DNA of 64,000 bases, taken from the NCBI GenBank assembly GCA_022606425.2, contig JAHDVF020000510.1:186001-250000 (forward strand), written 5' to 3'. Made by a program: the position numbers and the translations under genes. Of the stretch, positions 52,232 through 61,439 are shown in pieces. The notes under the pieces are model-generated. The model had not been told where the DNA came from and ran no database searches. It saw only the letters and a program-made list of their open reading frames with translations. The stretch comes from Lepidostoma basale (Eukaryota; Arthropoda; Insecta; Trichoptera; Lepidostomatidae). Every line of letters begins with the position of its first letter. Position 1 is the first letter of the stretch.

Positions 52232-52500
52232 AAGTTATTAAGTGTTCGCGGGAGATGCCTATTGGTGGCGATGAGCCTGCATCGCTCAGGGTGCACTAGA
52301 CTGTTCCCCTATGGGGGAAAAGAGAAAGCGAGGTAGACCTAGAGCCACCTGGAGAAGAACCCTGCAGGACGAGGTTAAGGCAGCAGTCACTTGGGATGAT
52401 GTTAGGCATCAGGCATGCGATAGAGTCGGGTGGAGAAGGTTCCTTAAGGCCCTATGCACCACGGAGGTGTGACAGGACAAAAAGAAGAAGAACAAGATTC
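52232..52500 (+). mobile_element. SINE-R head joined to LINE W C-terminus
   Basis: GTTCGCGGGAGATGCCTATT and GGTGGCGATGAG (SINE-R head) run straight into CCTGCATCGCTCAGG... encoding GKKRKRGRPRATWRRTLQDE-like text, AAVTWDDVRHQACDRVGWRR, FLKALCTTEV, stop, and ACAGGACAAAAAGAAGAAGA. The join is at about 52262. Confidence 0.72.
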
Positions 52501-53234
52501 TCCACTTTATCCCCTATATTTTTTAAATACAAATAAAATAAATAAGAATATATAACCTCCTCTCTCTATCCTCATGTGTAAACATAATTTATAGCTTAAA
52601 TTATAGGTTTTATTTACAACTGAGGATGGAAGAGGTCACCTCCGAGTACGAATTTTAACCAATTCCATGCGTTGAAAAATGTAACATTCAAATTTCGAAT
52701 AGATTATTATGTGACAGGCGCAAATACGTTATACGCTGTGATATCAAATACGTGGATATAAAAAAAAACAAAATTTAATTTCCTCCGGACAAAACATCAC
52801 GTGATTTTACGAAAAGATAAGAATGATGTATTTGTATCGAGTGCTGTTGAAATGGCACTTTGATTTGGTGTTTAAACGTGTATATAAACGAAGTGCACTT
52901 TTCATTTTCTTCTGGCGTATTGCTATAAGCATTGCTCGGAGTGCATTGAGATCAAATTTTACGAGTTTGCCACGACATTTCGCACGTGGTGGTTCAGCTC
53001 TAACTCAAGAACGAGATTTCTCATGAAGCAGCGAGTGGAGATGAAATTCAATATGTTTTATTGTGGAGTGGATGCTGTTCGAAATATCAAAACGATAAGG
53101 TCCTTGTAGATGGTTAACACGTACAAGGCGCGTACTTTTGAAATCTCGTTAAGTGCTCAATAAGCACTTAGCGCGTACGTGGAATTTGTGTGTGCTCACC
53201 AACGTGTTTAATATACAAAAAAAAAAATACATTA
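52501..53234. other. No gene; possible hammerhead C remnant at 52560-52665
   Basis: CUGAGGA, U, GGA...UCC, GAGUACG in place of GAAACAU; arms CCTCTCTCTATCCTC and GAGGATGGAAGAGG. Otherwise unrecognised. Confidence 0.35.
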
Positions 53235-53236
53235 TT

Positions 53237-53324
53237 CACACTCCGCTCATTTTGGCACCTGCATCCAACCCTTCCAACTATTTCTCACACTTGTCTATAT
53301 ATAGATAGAACAACCATGAGAATT
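53237..53324 (-). mobile_element. RTE-like LINE copy, left of a Y insertion
   Basis: Minus strand text equivalent to IDKCEK, LEGLDAGAKMSG. Continues at 53681 after the insertion. Confidence 0.78.
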
Positions 53325-53680
53325 CTTCTTCTTCTTCTTCTTCAGCCAATTCCCGTCCACTCCTGGACAGAGGCCTCCTCCATTCGCTTCCATGTCACTC
53401 TGTCCTGTGCAGACTGCATCCAGGTTATTCCGACATGTCTGTTCAGATCGTCCTTCCACCGTAGTTGCGGTCGCCCTGCACTTCTCCTTGCCGTCCACGG
53501 TCTCCGAGTCAGCAGTCTTCTTGTCCATTTTCATCTGAGCTTCTCGCTACGTGACCTGCCCATTGCCACTATATAGAGTCGCTACCCGGTGGATGATGTC
53601 AGTGACCTTTTATTTTCTCTCACAGTATCGTTTCTGACTCTGTCTCTTAGGCTTATTCCTAACATGAGTCTTTTCATGGC
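53325..53680 (-). mobile_element. LINE family Y insertion (356 bp) with 9-bp TSD
   Basis: Flanked by ATGAGAATT (53316-53324 and 53681-53689). Minus strand: RLRLRDRVRNDTVREKIKGH-like text, TDIIHRVATL, then SEAQMKMDKKTADSETVDGK (a shifted reading of the RTRRLLTWRPWT region) to (GAA)n at the left. Sits in an RTE copy whose two halves join across it. Confidence 0.86.
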
Positions 53681-53775
53681 ATGAGAATTACGCAACCCTA
53701 TTTGACACCTTTATTGATATAAAACTAGACTGTGAGATCTCAATTTACTCAGGGCTCTTTGCGGAGGGTGAATTA
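53681..53775 (-). mobile_element. RTE-like LINE copy, right of the Y insertion
   Basis: Minus strand: QRALSKLRSHSLVLYQ-type text corresponding to the region before GVKQGCVISP; matches 25955-26045. Confidence 0.75.
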
Positions 53776-53960
53776 TTATTTTATTTGAAAATGTGTATTT
53801 CCGTGACTAGTAAGAGAGGAAGCAAAGGACTTCAAACCACCTGGCTGACGAATGTGCAGAGGGAGATGAAGGCCCAAGGTCTGAAGGAGGAAGAAGCTTA
53901 CCAAAGAAATACCTGGCGCCAAATGATAAAAATCCGACCTCGAATTTTTTATTCTTTTTC
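53776..53960 (+). mobile_element. LINE C-terminal fragment ('KGLQTTWL' type)
   Basis: Encodes KRGSKGLQTTWLTNVQREMK, AQGLKEEEAYQRNTWRQMIK and IRPR. The pattern W..V...L...GL..EEA..R..WR resembles several LINE tails; stop not at the usual place. Confidence 0.5.
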
Positions 53961-54084
53961 TAACATGTTATTTATGTATCAATTGTGTATTTTCTTTTGC
54001 CGTTGTATTGCTATCGAGGGAGAGTAGCGTAGCTTAAATGTGGTCTGGGTCCCCCCTGGTTGCAAATATACATATTATTATTAT

Positions 54085-54240
54085 TATTTTTGAAAGGATG
54101 TTTCGCATGGACGGGGGACGGGCCTAGGGAGTGCACGAGTGAAGCTGAAGAAAGGCGCCGCTGCGCCTAAAAAGCTTCGGGTAAGCGGAGGGAGCCCTCT
54201 ATGACTCGGCTATATTAAAAAAAATCTGAACTCGATTAAC
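54085..54240 (-). repeat. GC-rich dispersed repeat P, copy 2
   Basis: Minus strand: AGGCGCAGCGGCGCC, CTTCACTCGTGCACTCCCTA, GGCCCGTCCCCCG; matches 50040-50165. Confidence 0.55.
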
Positions 54241-54764
54241 GGGAAGAGGCGAGGTGTAAGCAGAAAAATTAGAGTTAACGAATGACTGATGAATTATTTC
54301 TTTTCTAGTTGCCACTGTAAAATGAGGCAGTTGGAAAGATTTAAGGGAAGAAATTTACTAACAAGTAGCACTCGGAACGAAGGGATAATTGTAACAAACT
54401 GTTAACGTGTGTATCTCGTTTGTTTGGAACCATAAATATACGTCTCTTGCGGCGTCGGCCAATTACTCGGGTCCGAGCCAGGCTCGGCTCTGGCCGTGTT
54501 TGGACAGCAAATGCTTATTAGCAAGTTTGACCCGGCATAAAGTGCGCCCGTAGCACCAGGTGCGGACAACTTCCAGACGGTGAGAGGCTTAATGAATTAA
54601 TCCGTCCGAGTATTAAATTAATTCACTCGGAGTTTGTACAACAAGCCAACAGTTTTTGATAAGGTATTCAGTACACATAAAATGATCGCACTCGAATACA
54701 TTAAAATTAATATGAAGTGTTCAAATAACAAGAGTACAAAAACAATTCATATATATAATATTAT
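54241..54764. other. Possible single-copy host sequence
   Basis: 54430-54620 is GC-balanced, has ATTAATCCG / TTAATGAATTAATCC (homeodomain-type TAAT cores) and no repeat match. Could be a conserved regulatory element. Unproven. Confidence 0.3.
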
Positions 54765-54767
54765 TCT

Positions 54768-55160
54768 TCTTCTTCTTCTGCTTTATTTAGGACTGTGTCC
54801 TGTTATTTCTCGAAGCCTATTCCTGGGATACAGATGTCCAACTGTCTCGCCACCTTTTAGGTGGTCTTCCTGCCGGTCGATTTCCTGTTGGTACTTTATT
54901 TGCGGCTATATTGATCACTCTTTCAGAACATGTTCTCTCCACTAGCGTCTTTTCAGTCTTCCCCATCGCACGACATCTTCTACATTGCAGATCTTTCTTA
55001 TTTCAGAATTTCTTATTAGTGTCGTTCCCGCAACGGATCGGAGAGTCTTCATTTCTTTGGTTCTTAGGAGACTTTTTGTTCTCATGGTGTCAGCTCTCGT
55101 TTCTATTCCATATGTCATTATAGGGCGTACGCATGTCTTGTATATTCGAATATTAAATGA
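54768..55160 (-). mobile_element. LINE family Z fragment
   Basis: Minus strand: YKTCVRPIMTYGIETRADTM-like start, RTKSLLRTKEMKTLRSVAGT, TLIRNSEIRKICNVEDVVRW, then shifted VPTGNRPAGRPPKRWRDSWT and (GAA)n. Confidence 0.85.
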
Positions 55161-55384
55161 TAAAATTAAAACAAAATGAATAAATTAAAATTTATTATTG
55201 ATTGAAATTTTTGGTATAAGTTCAATGTTAATAAAGTAAAATCTCGATATAACGGATTAATTGGGGGGAGGGGGTGTCCGTGAAAGCCGAAAGTCCGTTA
55301 TATAAAAAAAGGTTTAAAATAAATCAAAAAAACTTTTATTTTATAAATATTTAGGTACCTACACTGTTTATTTTTTTATGTACG

Positions 55385-55520
55385 AGTACTTTGTATACAA
55401 CACTCACATTTATTTAAAAAATATAAATTAAATATCAAACAAGGGCTGGTTAGTCCGAAACATGTTTGATATTTAATCTCTATTTTTTTTAAATAGATGT
55501 GAGTGAAATTTTTTTTTCTT
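55385..55520. repeat. Hammerhead family E inverted dimer, core lost
   Basis: Arms ACACTCACATTTATTTAAAA / TTTAAATAGATGTGAGTG. A ten-bp stem I (AAATATCAAA/TTTGATATTT), stem II GGGC/GUCC and GAAACAUGUU remain, but CUGAAGA has become CAA. Confidence 0.55.
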
Positions 55521-55724
55521 CATTTAATGAAATTTTAATTTATATTAGTAAATGCGATTGTTTAGTGGTTTTACTTGGATTCAATTTATAAAAATTGTAT
55601 AAATAGTAACAAATTTGTCATTATTTATATAAATTAAATCCTATTCAAACCATTTAACAATCGTGTTTACTATTATAAAATAATAATGGAGATTTACAAA
55701 ACTTATACCCATCATGAATGAATT

Positions 55725-55860
55725 TTATCATATTTTATACAAATGTACCATATGATAATGCCTTAGACATGCGAAATATGCCAGTTATATAAAATATAAC
55801 ACAATTTCTAGAAAACAGACGTTTTCATTCTCATTCATGAGAATGAAAACGTAATAAATA
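55725..55860. repeat. Hammerhead family H copy
   Basis: TATGATAATGCCTTAGACAT, GCGAAATATGCCAGTTATAT, CTAGAAAACAGACGTTTTCA. Degenerate core. Confidence 0.55.
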
Positions 55861-55870
55861 ATATGTATAC

Positions 55871-56215
55871 ATGAAGATTTTAACCCATGGCAGGCAGCTA
55901 AAAGAAATGCGATCCCTACGCTCCATTGCAGGCAAAATCTTCAGAGATCGGATCAGAAATGAAACGATATGGAATGTCTGTGGTGTTGAGGACATAGTAA
56001 GATGGGGAAGAAGCAGAAGACGCTTTTGGAGAGACCACGTGGACCGCATGGAGAATACAAGAATTGTAAAAATTGTTAAAGATGAAAACCCAAGCAGCAA
56101 GAGACTACCAGGAGGGCTGCCAAAAGATGGAGAGATGGTTGGACATCATCATCCCAGGACAACTCACCGTCACAAACAGGTCATACGAGCTAAACTAAGA
56201 GGAAAAGAAGAAATT
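55871..56215 (+). mobile_element. LINE family Z fragment
   Basis: GRQLKEMRSLRSIAGKIFRD, RIRNETIWNVCGVEDIVRWG, RSRRRFWRDHVDRMENTRIV, KIVKDENPSSKRLPGGLPK, then a shift; ends AAGAGGAAAAGAAGAAA. Confidence 0.87.
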
Positions 56216-56264
56216 GATTTAAAATCTATAACCTTTAAAATAATAATTTGATGTTTTTCTTGTT

Positions 56265-56430
56265 TAAAATTAATTTCCCAGCGAGATAAAATACTACTTA
56301 CTACCTTTATACTTGATTGTTAAATCAAATATCGTATTTGATTATGCCTTAGACAGGCGAAACAAATCATACACATAAAATATAATAACAATTCTAGAAA
56401 ATATACGTTTTAATTCGTATTAATTATATA
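56265..56430. repeat. Duplicated segment plus hammerhead H half
   Basis: AAATTAATTTCCCAGCGAG...CTTTATACTTGATTGTT (about 56266-56322) also occurs at 51113-51168. It is followed by GATTATGCCTTAGACAGGCG, AAACAAATCATACACATAAA and the H right end. Confidence 0.55.
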
Positions 56431-56454
56431 TTATATATACAATTATTTGTTTAT

Positions 56455-56510
56455 TTTTCATTAATTCGTTTCGAGGGTTTTACACCTTCATCATCGGGAA
56501 AACGAAATAA
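56455..56510 (-). repeat. Hammerhead family B remnant
   Basis: Minus strand: UUUUC, CCGAUGA, U, GAAGGU/ACCCUC, GAAAC, then the sequence diverges (GAAUUAAUG). Cleavage site and the 3' half of stem I are lost. Confidence 0.55.
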
Positions 56511-56519
56511 TCACAAGTT

Positions 56520-56845
56520 TTTACCACATTTTGAATGTATACAAATACTTGTAGGCAAATACTGGATTTAACCCATTGCGGGTTATCATTTTTAAGGATC
56601 AATTGTATCTCAATAGAGTCGAAGATGCAAATTAGAAACAGAATATGGTGGTCGAGGCGTTTACAGGACTTATGACATTGCTTGGGTTGAGCGATCGCTT
56701 TAAGTTTAACAACATTCCCCATTCCGCCCTTCTTATGACTACCACATCTGACAATTTTTTGGAACTTGTATATATGCTAGAATCCCACGCTTATTTTTAC
56801 ATTTTTTTAGTTCACTCTTCACTAGCGTTATCTATTAAGATTGAG
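56520..56845 (+). repeat. FB-1 copy
   Basis: Outer block CATTTTGAATGTATACAAAT, CATTGCGGGTTATCA, arm ATTGTATCTCAATAGAGTCG to AACATTCCCCATTCCGCCCT and ACTAGCGTTATCTATTAAGA. Confidence 0.78.
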
Positions 56846-56879
56846 AAGAATTAAACAGAAAATCTATATTAATATTTAT

Positions 56880-56995
56880 TTTTAATACTTTTTTGTCGAC
56901 TTTGTCTTAGACAGGAGAAAAATGTCATTCACATAAAAAATAATAAAACTTTTAAAAAATAACACGATTTCATTATTATTAATTATGAAACAATT
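56880..56995. repeat. Hammerhead family H fragment
   Basis: GTCTTAGACAGGAGAAAAAT, GTCATTCACATAAAAAATAA, TAATAAAACTTTTAAAAAAT. Confidence 0.5.
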
Positions 56996-57039
56996 ACATC
57001 GCTCAATATTCAAGATCTATTGGCCCCAAAAATATCGAT

Positions 57040-57410
57040 ATCGGGAAAACGAAATAATCACAAGTTTTTATCACATTTTGAATGTATTTTGTATACATTC
57101 AGACAAATACTGGATTTAACCCATTGCGGATTAGTCATTTTTAAGGATTAATTTTATCTCAATAGAAACGAAGGCGTAAATTGTTTTTTTTTAAACAGAA
57201 TATGGTGGTCGAGGCGTTTACAGGACTTATGACCTGTCATTGTGGGTTAAGCGATCGCTTTATGTAATACAACATTCCCCATTCCTCCCATCTTACGACC
57301 ACCACGTATGACAATTTTTTTAAAGATATATGCTAATATGTTGAGACATACTTCACATTGTTTTGTTCAATCTACACTAGCGCCATCTATTACTATTAAT
57401 CATTTAATAC
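57040..57410 (+). repeat. FB-1 copy
   Basis: Second copy in tandem orientation with 56520-56845; both are preceded by GGGAAAACGAAATAATCACA. Confidence 0.78.
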
Positions 57411-57537
57411 GGAGTTTTACATCATTGTTTAAGACACAAAAAATAAAATAAATCATTGATTTTACTACGATGCTCCGATTAGGTTACTGAGATAACAATT
57501 TTTCGCGTTTAAATGCCTTTCGGAATAACCCTGTATT

Positions 57538-58195
57538 CTTAACTAACTAACTAAGTAACCATCACGCCATTTCAGGGGTAGGCAGAGAGAATGGATCGCC
57601 ACAATGCTCTGTCCTGGCATACCTCTCAGGATTCATTTACATTCATACATCGTACCATGCACGCACGTCGATTATTCCGACTTCGAATGTGGCCGCCTTT
57701 TAGTAATTGATTAATTTGGTGTTGTAACATGTTTTCCTCGGTCGTCCTCGGCTTCTTTTTCCACTCACGCTGCTCGTGTACAACGTTTTAAACATTCTAC
57801 TCTCATCCATTCATTCCATAAGTCCAAACCATCTCAGGGATCCTTTTTTAAATTTTATTCATAATGCAGTCATCTGCCATACATTTCTTTCTTATTTCAT
57901 CGTTCGGTATTCTATTATACAACGTTTTCCCGCACATTCTTCTTAGTGATCTCATTTCTACGGCGTTCCTGCTTTCATCCTTCTTTTTCCAGCTCGAAGC
58001 TTCACTTCCATACATGAGGTTTGGGACTAGAACTCAATTTTGTACTGCCATCTTTGCTTCTGTGGATATATTTCTATTTGCAGTAATGACTTTGAGTGCG
58101 CCATTTATTTTATTACCAGCACCAACCCTTCTTTCGATGCCTTTCTCAATTTTTCCGTCTCTTGTAAACATGGTTCCCAGATACGTACCCTGTAT
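57538..58195 (-). mobile_element. RTE-like LINE fragment (LLKGG type)
   Basis: (TTAG)n at the left, then on the minus strand: VPGYVPWFTRDGKIEKGIER-like start, RVGAGNKINGALKVITANRN, ISTEAKMAVQN, GTKLHGSEASSWKKKDESRN, AVEMRSLRRMCGKTLYNRIP, ..KGSLRWFGLME.. and the 3' end LRSRNNRRACMVRCMNVNES with breaks. Confidence 0.85.
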
Positions 58196-58199
58196 TCTT

Positions 58200-58684
58200 A
58201 TTATAGTAAATTGAAAAGTGCGGCATATATTTATTTAATAACGTAAATGAATGTAAGAAGTTGTAGGAAGCGAGAAGCGTATCCAGCCATATCTCCGTAT
58301 CCTGATATTTTGACTTTCCCACAATTTTTTCACACGTCCCTTCGTTATTACAATCCTTGACATTATTAGGTTTCGTGATCGGATAAATAATAAGTCCCGG
58401 CGTCACGGGAGGGAAACAGAAAGAAAAACCAAAAGACAATGGAAAAAATACGAAGAGACGAAAATGCCGTATCGTCACCAATCACGGACATAATAAAATT
58501 ATTGAATACAATCATTCTCCCGCAAAGCGCCCTCTGAAAAGCACCCCTGCTCTGTGTATCATCAGTTGTACCTTCTAAGGGTTGGACGAAAAAAATACTA
58601 TTTTCCTTTTTAATTCTGCTCGAACCTTTTTTTTAAATTAAACGGAATGTGTTAAAGGAATCAATTTGAATAAATATTATAGAA
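58200..58684. other. No gene recognised
   Basis: A 111-codon minus-strand frame (58481-58146) has no recognisable domain and overlaps the RTE edge; not accepted. Confidence 0.4.
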
Positions 58685-58689
58685 TATGT

Positions 58690-59375
58690 TTTTTTTTTAT
58701 GTATACAGATACTTGTAGACAAATACTGGATTTAACCCATTGCGGATTAGTCATTTTTAAGGATTAATTTTATCTCAATAGAGACGAAGATGTAAATTGT
58801 TTTTTTTTTTGGAAACAGAATATGGTAGTCGAGGCGTTTACAGGCCTTATGACCTGTCATTGGTTGGGTAAAGCGATCGCTTTATGTTAACAACATTCCC
58901 CATTCCGCCCTTGTTACGACGTCTGACAAATTTTTGAAAGATTATTATATTTGTATATATGCTACTATGTTACGAAAACTTCACATTTTTAGGTCAATCT
59001 ACACTAGCGCCATATGGTCCAAGTTAAAAGCATAAAAATTGGATATTGGATCTCCAAGCGTTGTCTAGCAGTATAATAATTGCGTAAGCCTTTCATATTG
59101 CATTAATAAAGCTTTTTTGCTTAATGCTTACATATAATCTTAATAGATGGCGCTAGTGTAGATTGACCTAAAATGTGAAATGTTCTTAACATAGAGGCAT
59201 ATATACATCTTTCAAAAATTTGTCGGTCGTGGTGGTCGTAAGAAGGGCGAAATGGGGAATGTTGTTAACATAAAGTAATCGCTGAACCCACCCAATGACA
59301 GGTCATAAGTCCTGTAAACGCCTCGACTGCCATATTTTGTTTCCAAAAAAAAATTTACATCTTCGTCTCTAATTA
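58690..59375. repeat. FB-1 full palindrome (about 690 bp)
   Basis: Arms of about 230 bp (TCTCAATAGAGACGAAGATG to CAATCTACACTAGCGCCAT) face each other around a spacer of about 140 bp (GGTCCAAGTTAAAAGCATAA, AAGCGTTGTCTAGCAGT, TTTTTTGCTTAATGCTTACA). No coding frame. Confidence 0.82.
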
Positions 59376-59387
59376 AAAATTTATTTA

Positions 59388-59530
59388 TTATTATACTCGT
59401 ACATTAAGTGTGCTTCCATATGTGTTTAACGTCGACCGGTTTTCGGTTTCGGACCAGAAGATGGCAGCAAGTTGCCGAAACCGGTCGACATTAAACACAA
59501 GTGGGAGCACACCAAACATGTATTCGTTTT
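59388..59530. repeat. Hammerhead family G dimer
   Basis: AAGTGTGCTTCCATATGTGT, TCGACCGGTTTTCGG on the left; CCAGAAGATGGCAGCAAGTT, GCCGAAACCGGTCGACATTA on the right. Plus unit: CAGAAGA, U, GGCAG-CAAG-UUGCC, GAAA, ACCGGU, C. TACTCGTA at 59394. Confidence 0.62.
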
Positions 59531-59534
59531 CATT

Positions 59535-59800
59535 ATTTTCTAGAAGTTTTATTATACGAGTATTTTATGGGAATGACATGTTTGGCCTTTCGAATGCATT
59601 ATCAAAAAAAATTTCAAATAATATATCTAAAAATTAATACGAATGAAAACGTCTGTTTTCTTGAAGTTTTATTATATTTATCGCCATTTTAAGTTATTAT
59701 CAAATTGGATATTTGATAAAAACATAGAAAGGCGAAACATGTCATTCACATAAAATATAATAAAACTTCCAGAAAACCGACGCTTTCATTCGAATTACTT
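59535..59800. repeat. Hammerhead family H copies, nested or duplicated
   Basis: First arm with TACGAGTA insertion (TTTATTATACGAGTATTTTA), GACATGTTTGGCCTTTC; second set ACGAATGAAAACGTCTGTTT through AAAGGCGAAACATGTCATTC and the mirror end. Confidence 0.62.
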
Positions 59801-60261
59801 TATTTGCAGACATGTTTTGGTTGTGACCTCGATGTATACAATTTGTACAATGTGTTATTATATTAATTAAAATGTGAACCCACAACACAAAGCGAAGGCG
59901 AATATTGTGAAGAAATAAAGGAATCAAATTAAGATTTTCGTGATTCACCAATGTGCTATTTTGGATTTTTAGAGAATAACAAATTCACAATAAAAAAATG
60001 ATCTAATATAAATGTAAAAAAATAATATGTCCTTGATTTATTAAATGATAAACTTAATGCGCGAACACACTGGAATTTCATTATAAACGATTTTTTTCTT
60101 CACATTTTCATTATCAGGATATAAACGGATGAAGGTGTCACCCTTAGAAACACCTTGAGAAAAATTTACTTGTTAAAATTAATTTAAAAAAAACGTATCG
60201 ATCTTATATTAGATATTAAGGTATACATAATAACACATGTTCTAAGGAGAAAATCACGTTA
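59801..60261. other. No gene; weak hammerhead B trace at 60100-60165
   Basis: ATCAGGATATAAACGGATGA, AGGTGTCACCCTTAGAAACA, CCTTGAGAAAAATTTACTTG echo family B but with the core broken. Confidence 0.35.
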
Positions 60262-60890
60262 TATTAATGAAATTTAATTGTATCTCAATAGAGACGAAGA
60301 TGCAAACTGAAAACTGAACATGGTTGATCAAGGCGTTTACAGGACCTATGACCTGTCATTGGTTGGGTTAAGCGCACGCTTTATGTAATTACAACATTCC
60401 CCATTTAGTTGTAATTACAACATTCCCTATTTCTTTATAACCATATAAGACAAATTTTTGGATGTTGTATACTCGTATATGCTACAAATCTATGCCTATC
60501 TTCACATGTCAGTTTCAATACACCATCTATAGATTTGATTACATATGTTAATCTTTTTAAGATTAATCTATATAATCCACACACTAACGCCATCTATGGA
60601 GATTAATTTTTAGCATTTAGCAAACTAATTTAATCTACATAGATGGTGTATTGAAACTGACATGTGAAGATAGGCATAGATTTGTAGCATATATACAACC
60701 TCCAAAAATTTGTCTTACATGGTCATAAAGAAATAGGTGGAATGGGGAATGTTGTTATTACATAAAGCGTGAGCTTAACCCAACCAATGACAGGTCATAG
60801 GTCCTGTAAACGCCTTGATCAACCATGTTCAGTTTCCAGTTTGCATCTTCGTCTCTATTGAGATACAATTAAATTTCATGAAATTATCAC
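60262..60890. repeat. FB-1 full palindrome (about 630 bp)
   Basis: Arms of about 270 bp from AATTTAATTGTATCTCAATA to TCAGTTTCAATACACCATCT, opposed around AGCATTTAGCAAACTAATTT. The left arm carries a local 20-bp duplication (AATTACAACATTCCC twice) and TACTCGTA at 60470. Confidence 0.82.
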
Positions 60891-61279
60891 CCACCATGGG
60901 TGAAATCTAGTATTCGTATACAAGTATAAGTATACATTCACAAACAATACGTTATATTAAGTTTAAAAATAAAGTATTTTTACGGATTTCAGAAGCATCC
61001 CTTATTCCACACAAGACAGGCCACTCGGGGCGGAATGGAGTCGAAGATTTGGGGAGCTAAGCCTCGCCAAAAGGTAATAATAGTTGATCTAATTCCGGGC
61101 CTGGGGAATTCGGGAGAATTCTGGGAAATTTGGGGAAATTGTTCGCGCCGATGACTGGCGCTCGCATTGAGGGTCTATATTGAGGAAAACACGTGTATGG
61201 GGCTCATAAAGACCGCTCGGCGGGGATTTTTCTACGGTCGCTTGAATGTCGGGTGAATATGCTGCTTTATTTTTTTTAT
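60891..61279. other. No gene recognised
   Basis: 61000-61240 is GC-balanced (GGGCCTGGGGAATTCGGGAG) and may be single-copy. No exon borders. Confidence 0.35.
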
Positions 61280-61375
61280 ATTTCATAAAATGGCGAATGG
61301 AAAAAGAGGCCGAGCACGGCCGAGGAAAACATGCCATGACCAAATTAATCAATTACTAAATGACAAACACATTGA
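61280..61375 (+). mobile_element. RTE-like LINE scrap (LLKGG type)
   Basis: GCGAATGGAAAAAGAGGCCG, AGGAAAACATGCCATGACCA, AATTAATCAATTACTAAATG; cut before the 3' end. Confidence 0.75.
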
Positions 61376-61439
61376 GCCGGCTACTGCAAAGGCTAGATCC
61401 CCAAATTTATACTTGGGCAACGCTTCAACTCTTCATTTG

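Noticed and set aside
58146..58481. 111-codon minus-strand frame as a gene
   Set aside because: No family resemblance, no splice context, and it overlaps the edge of an RTE copy.
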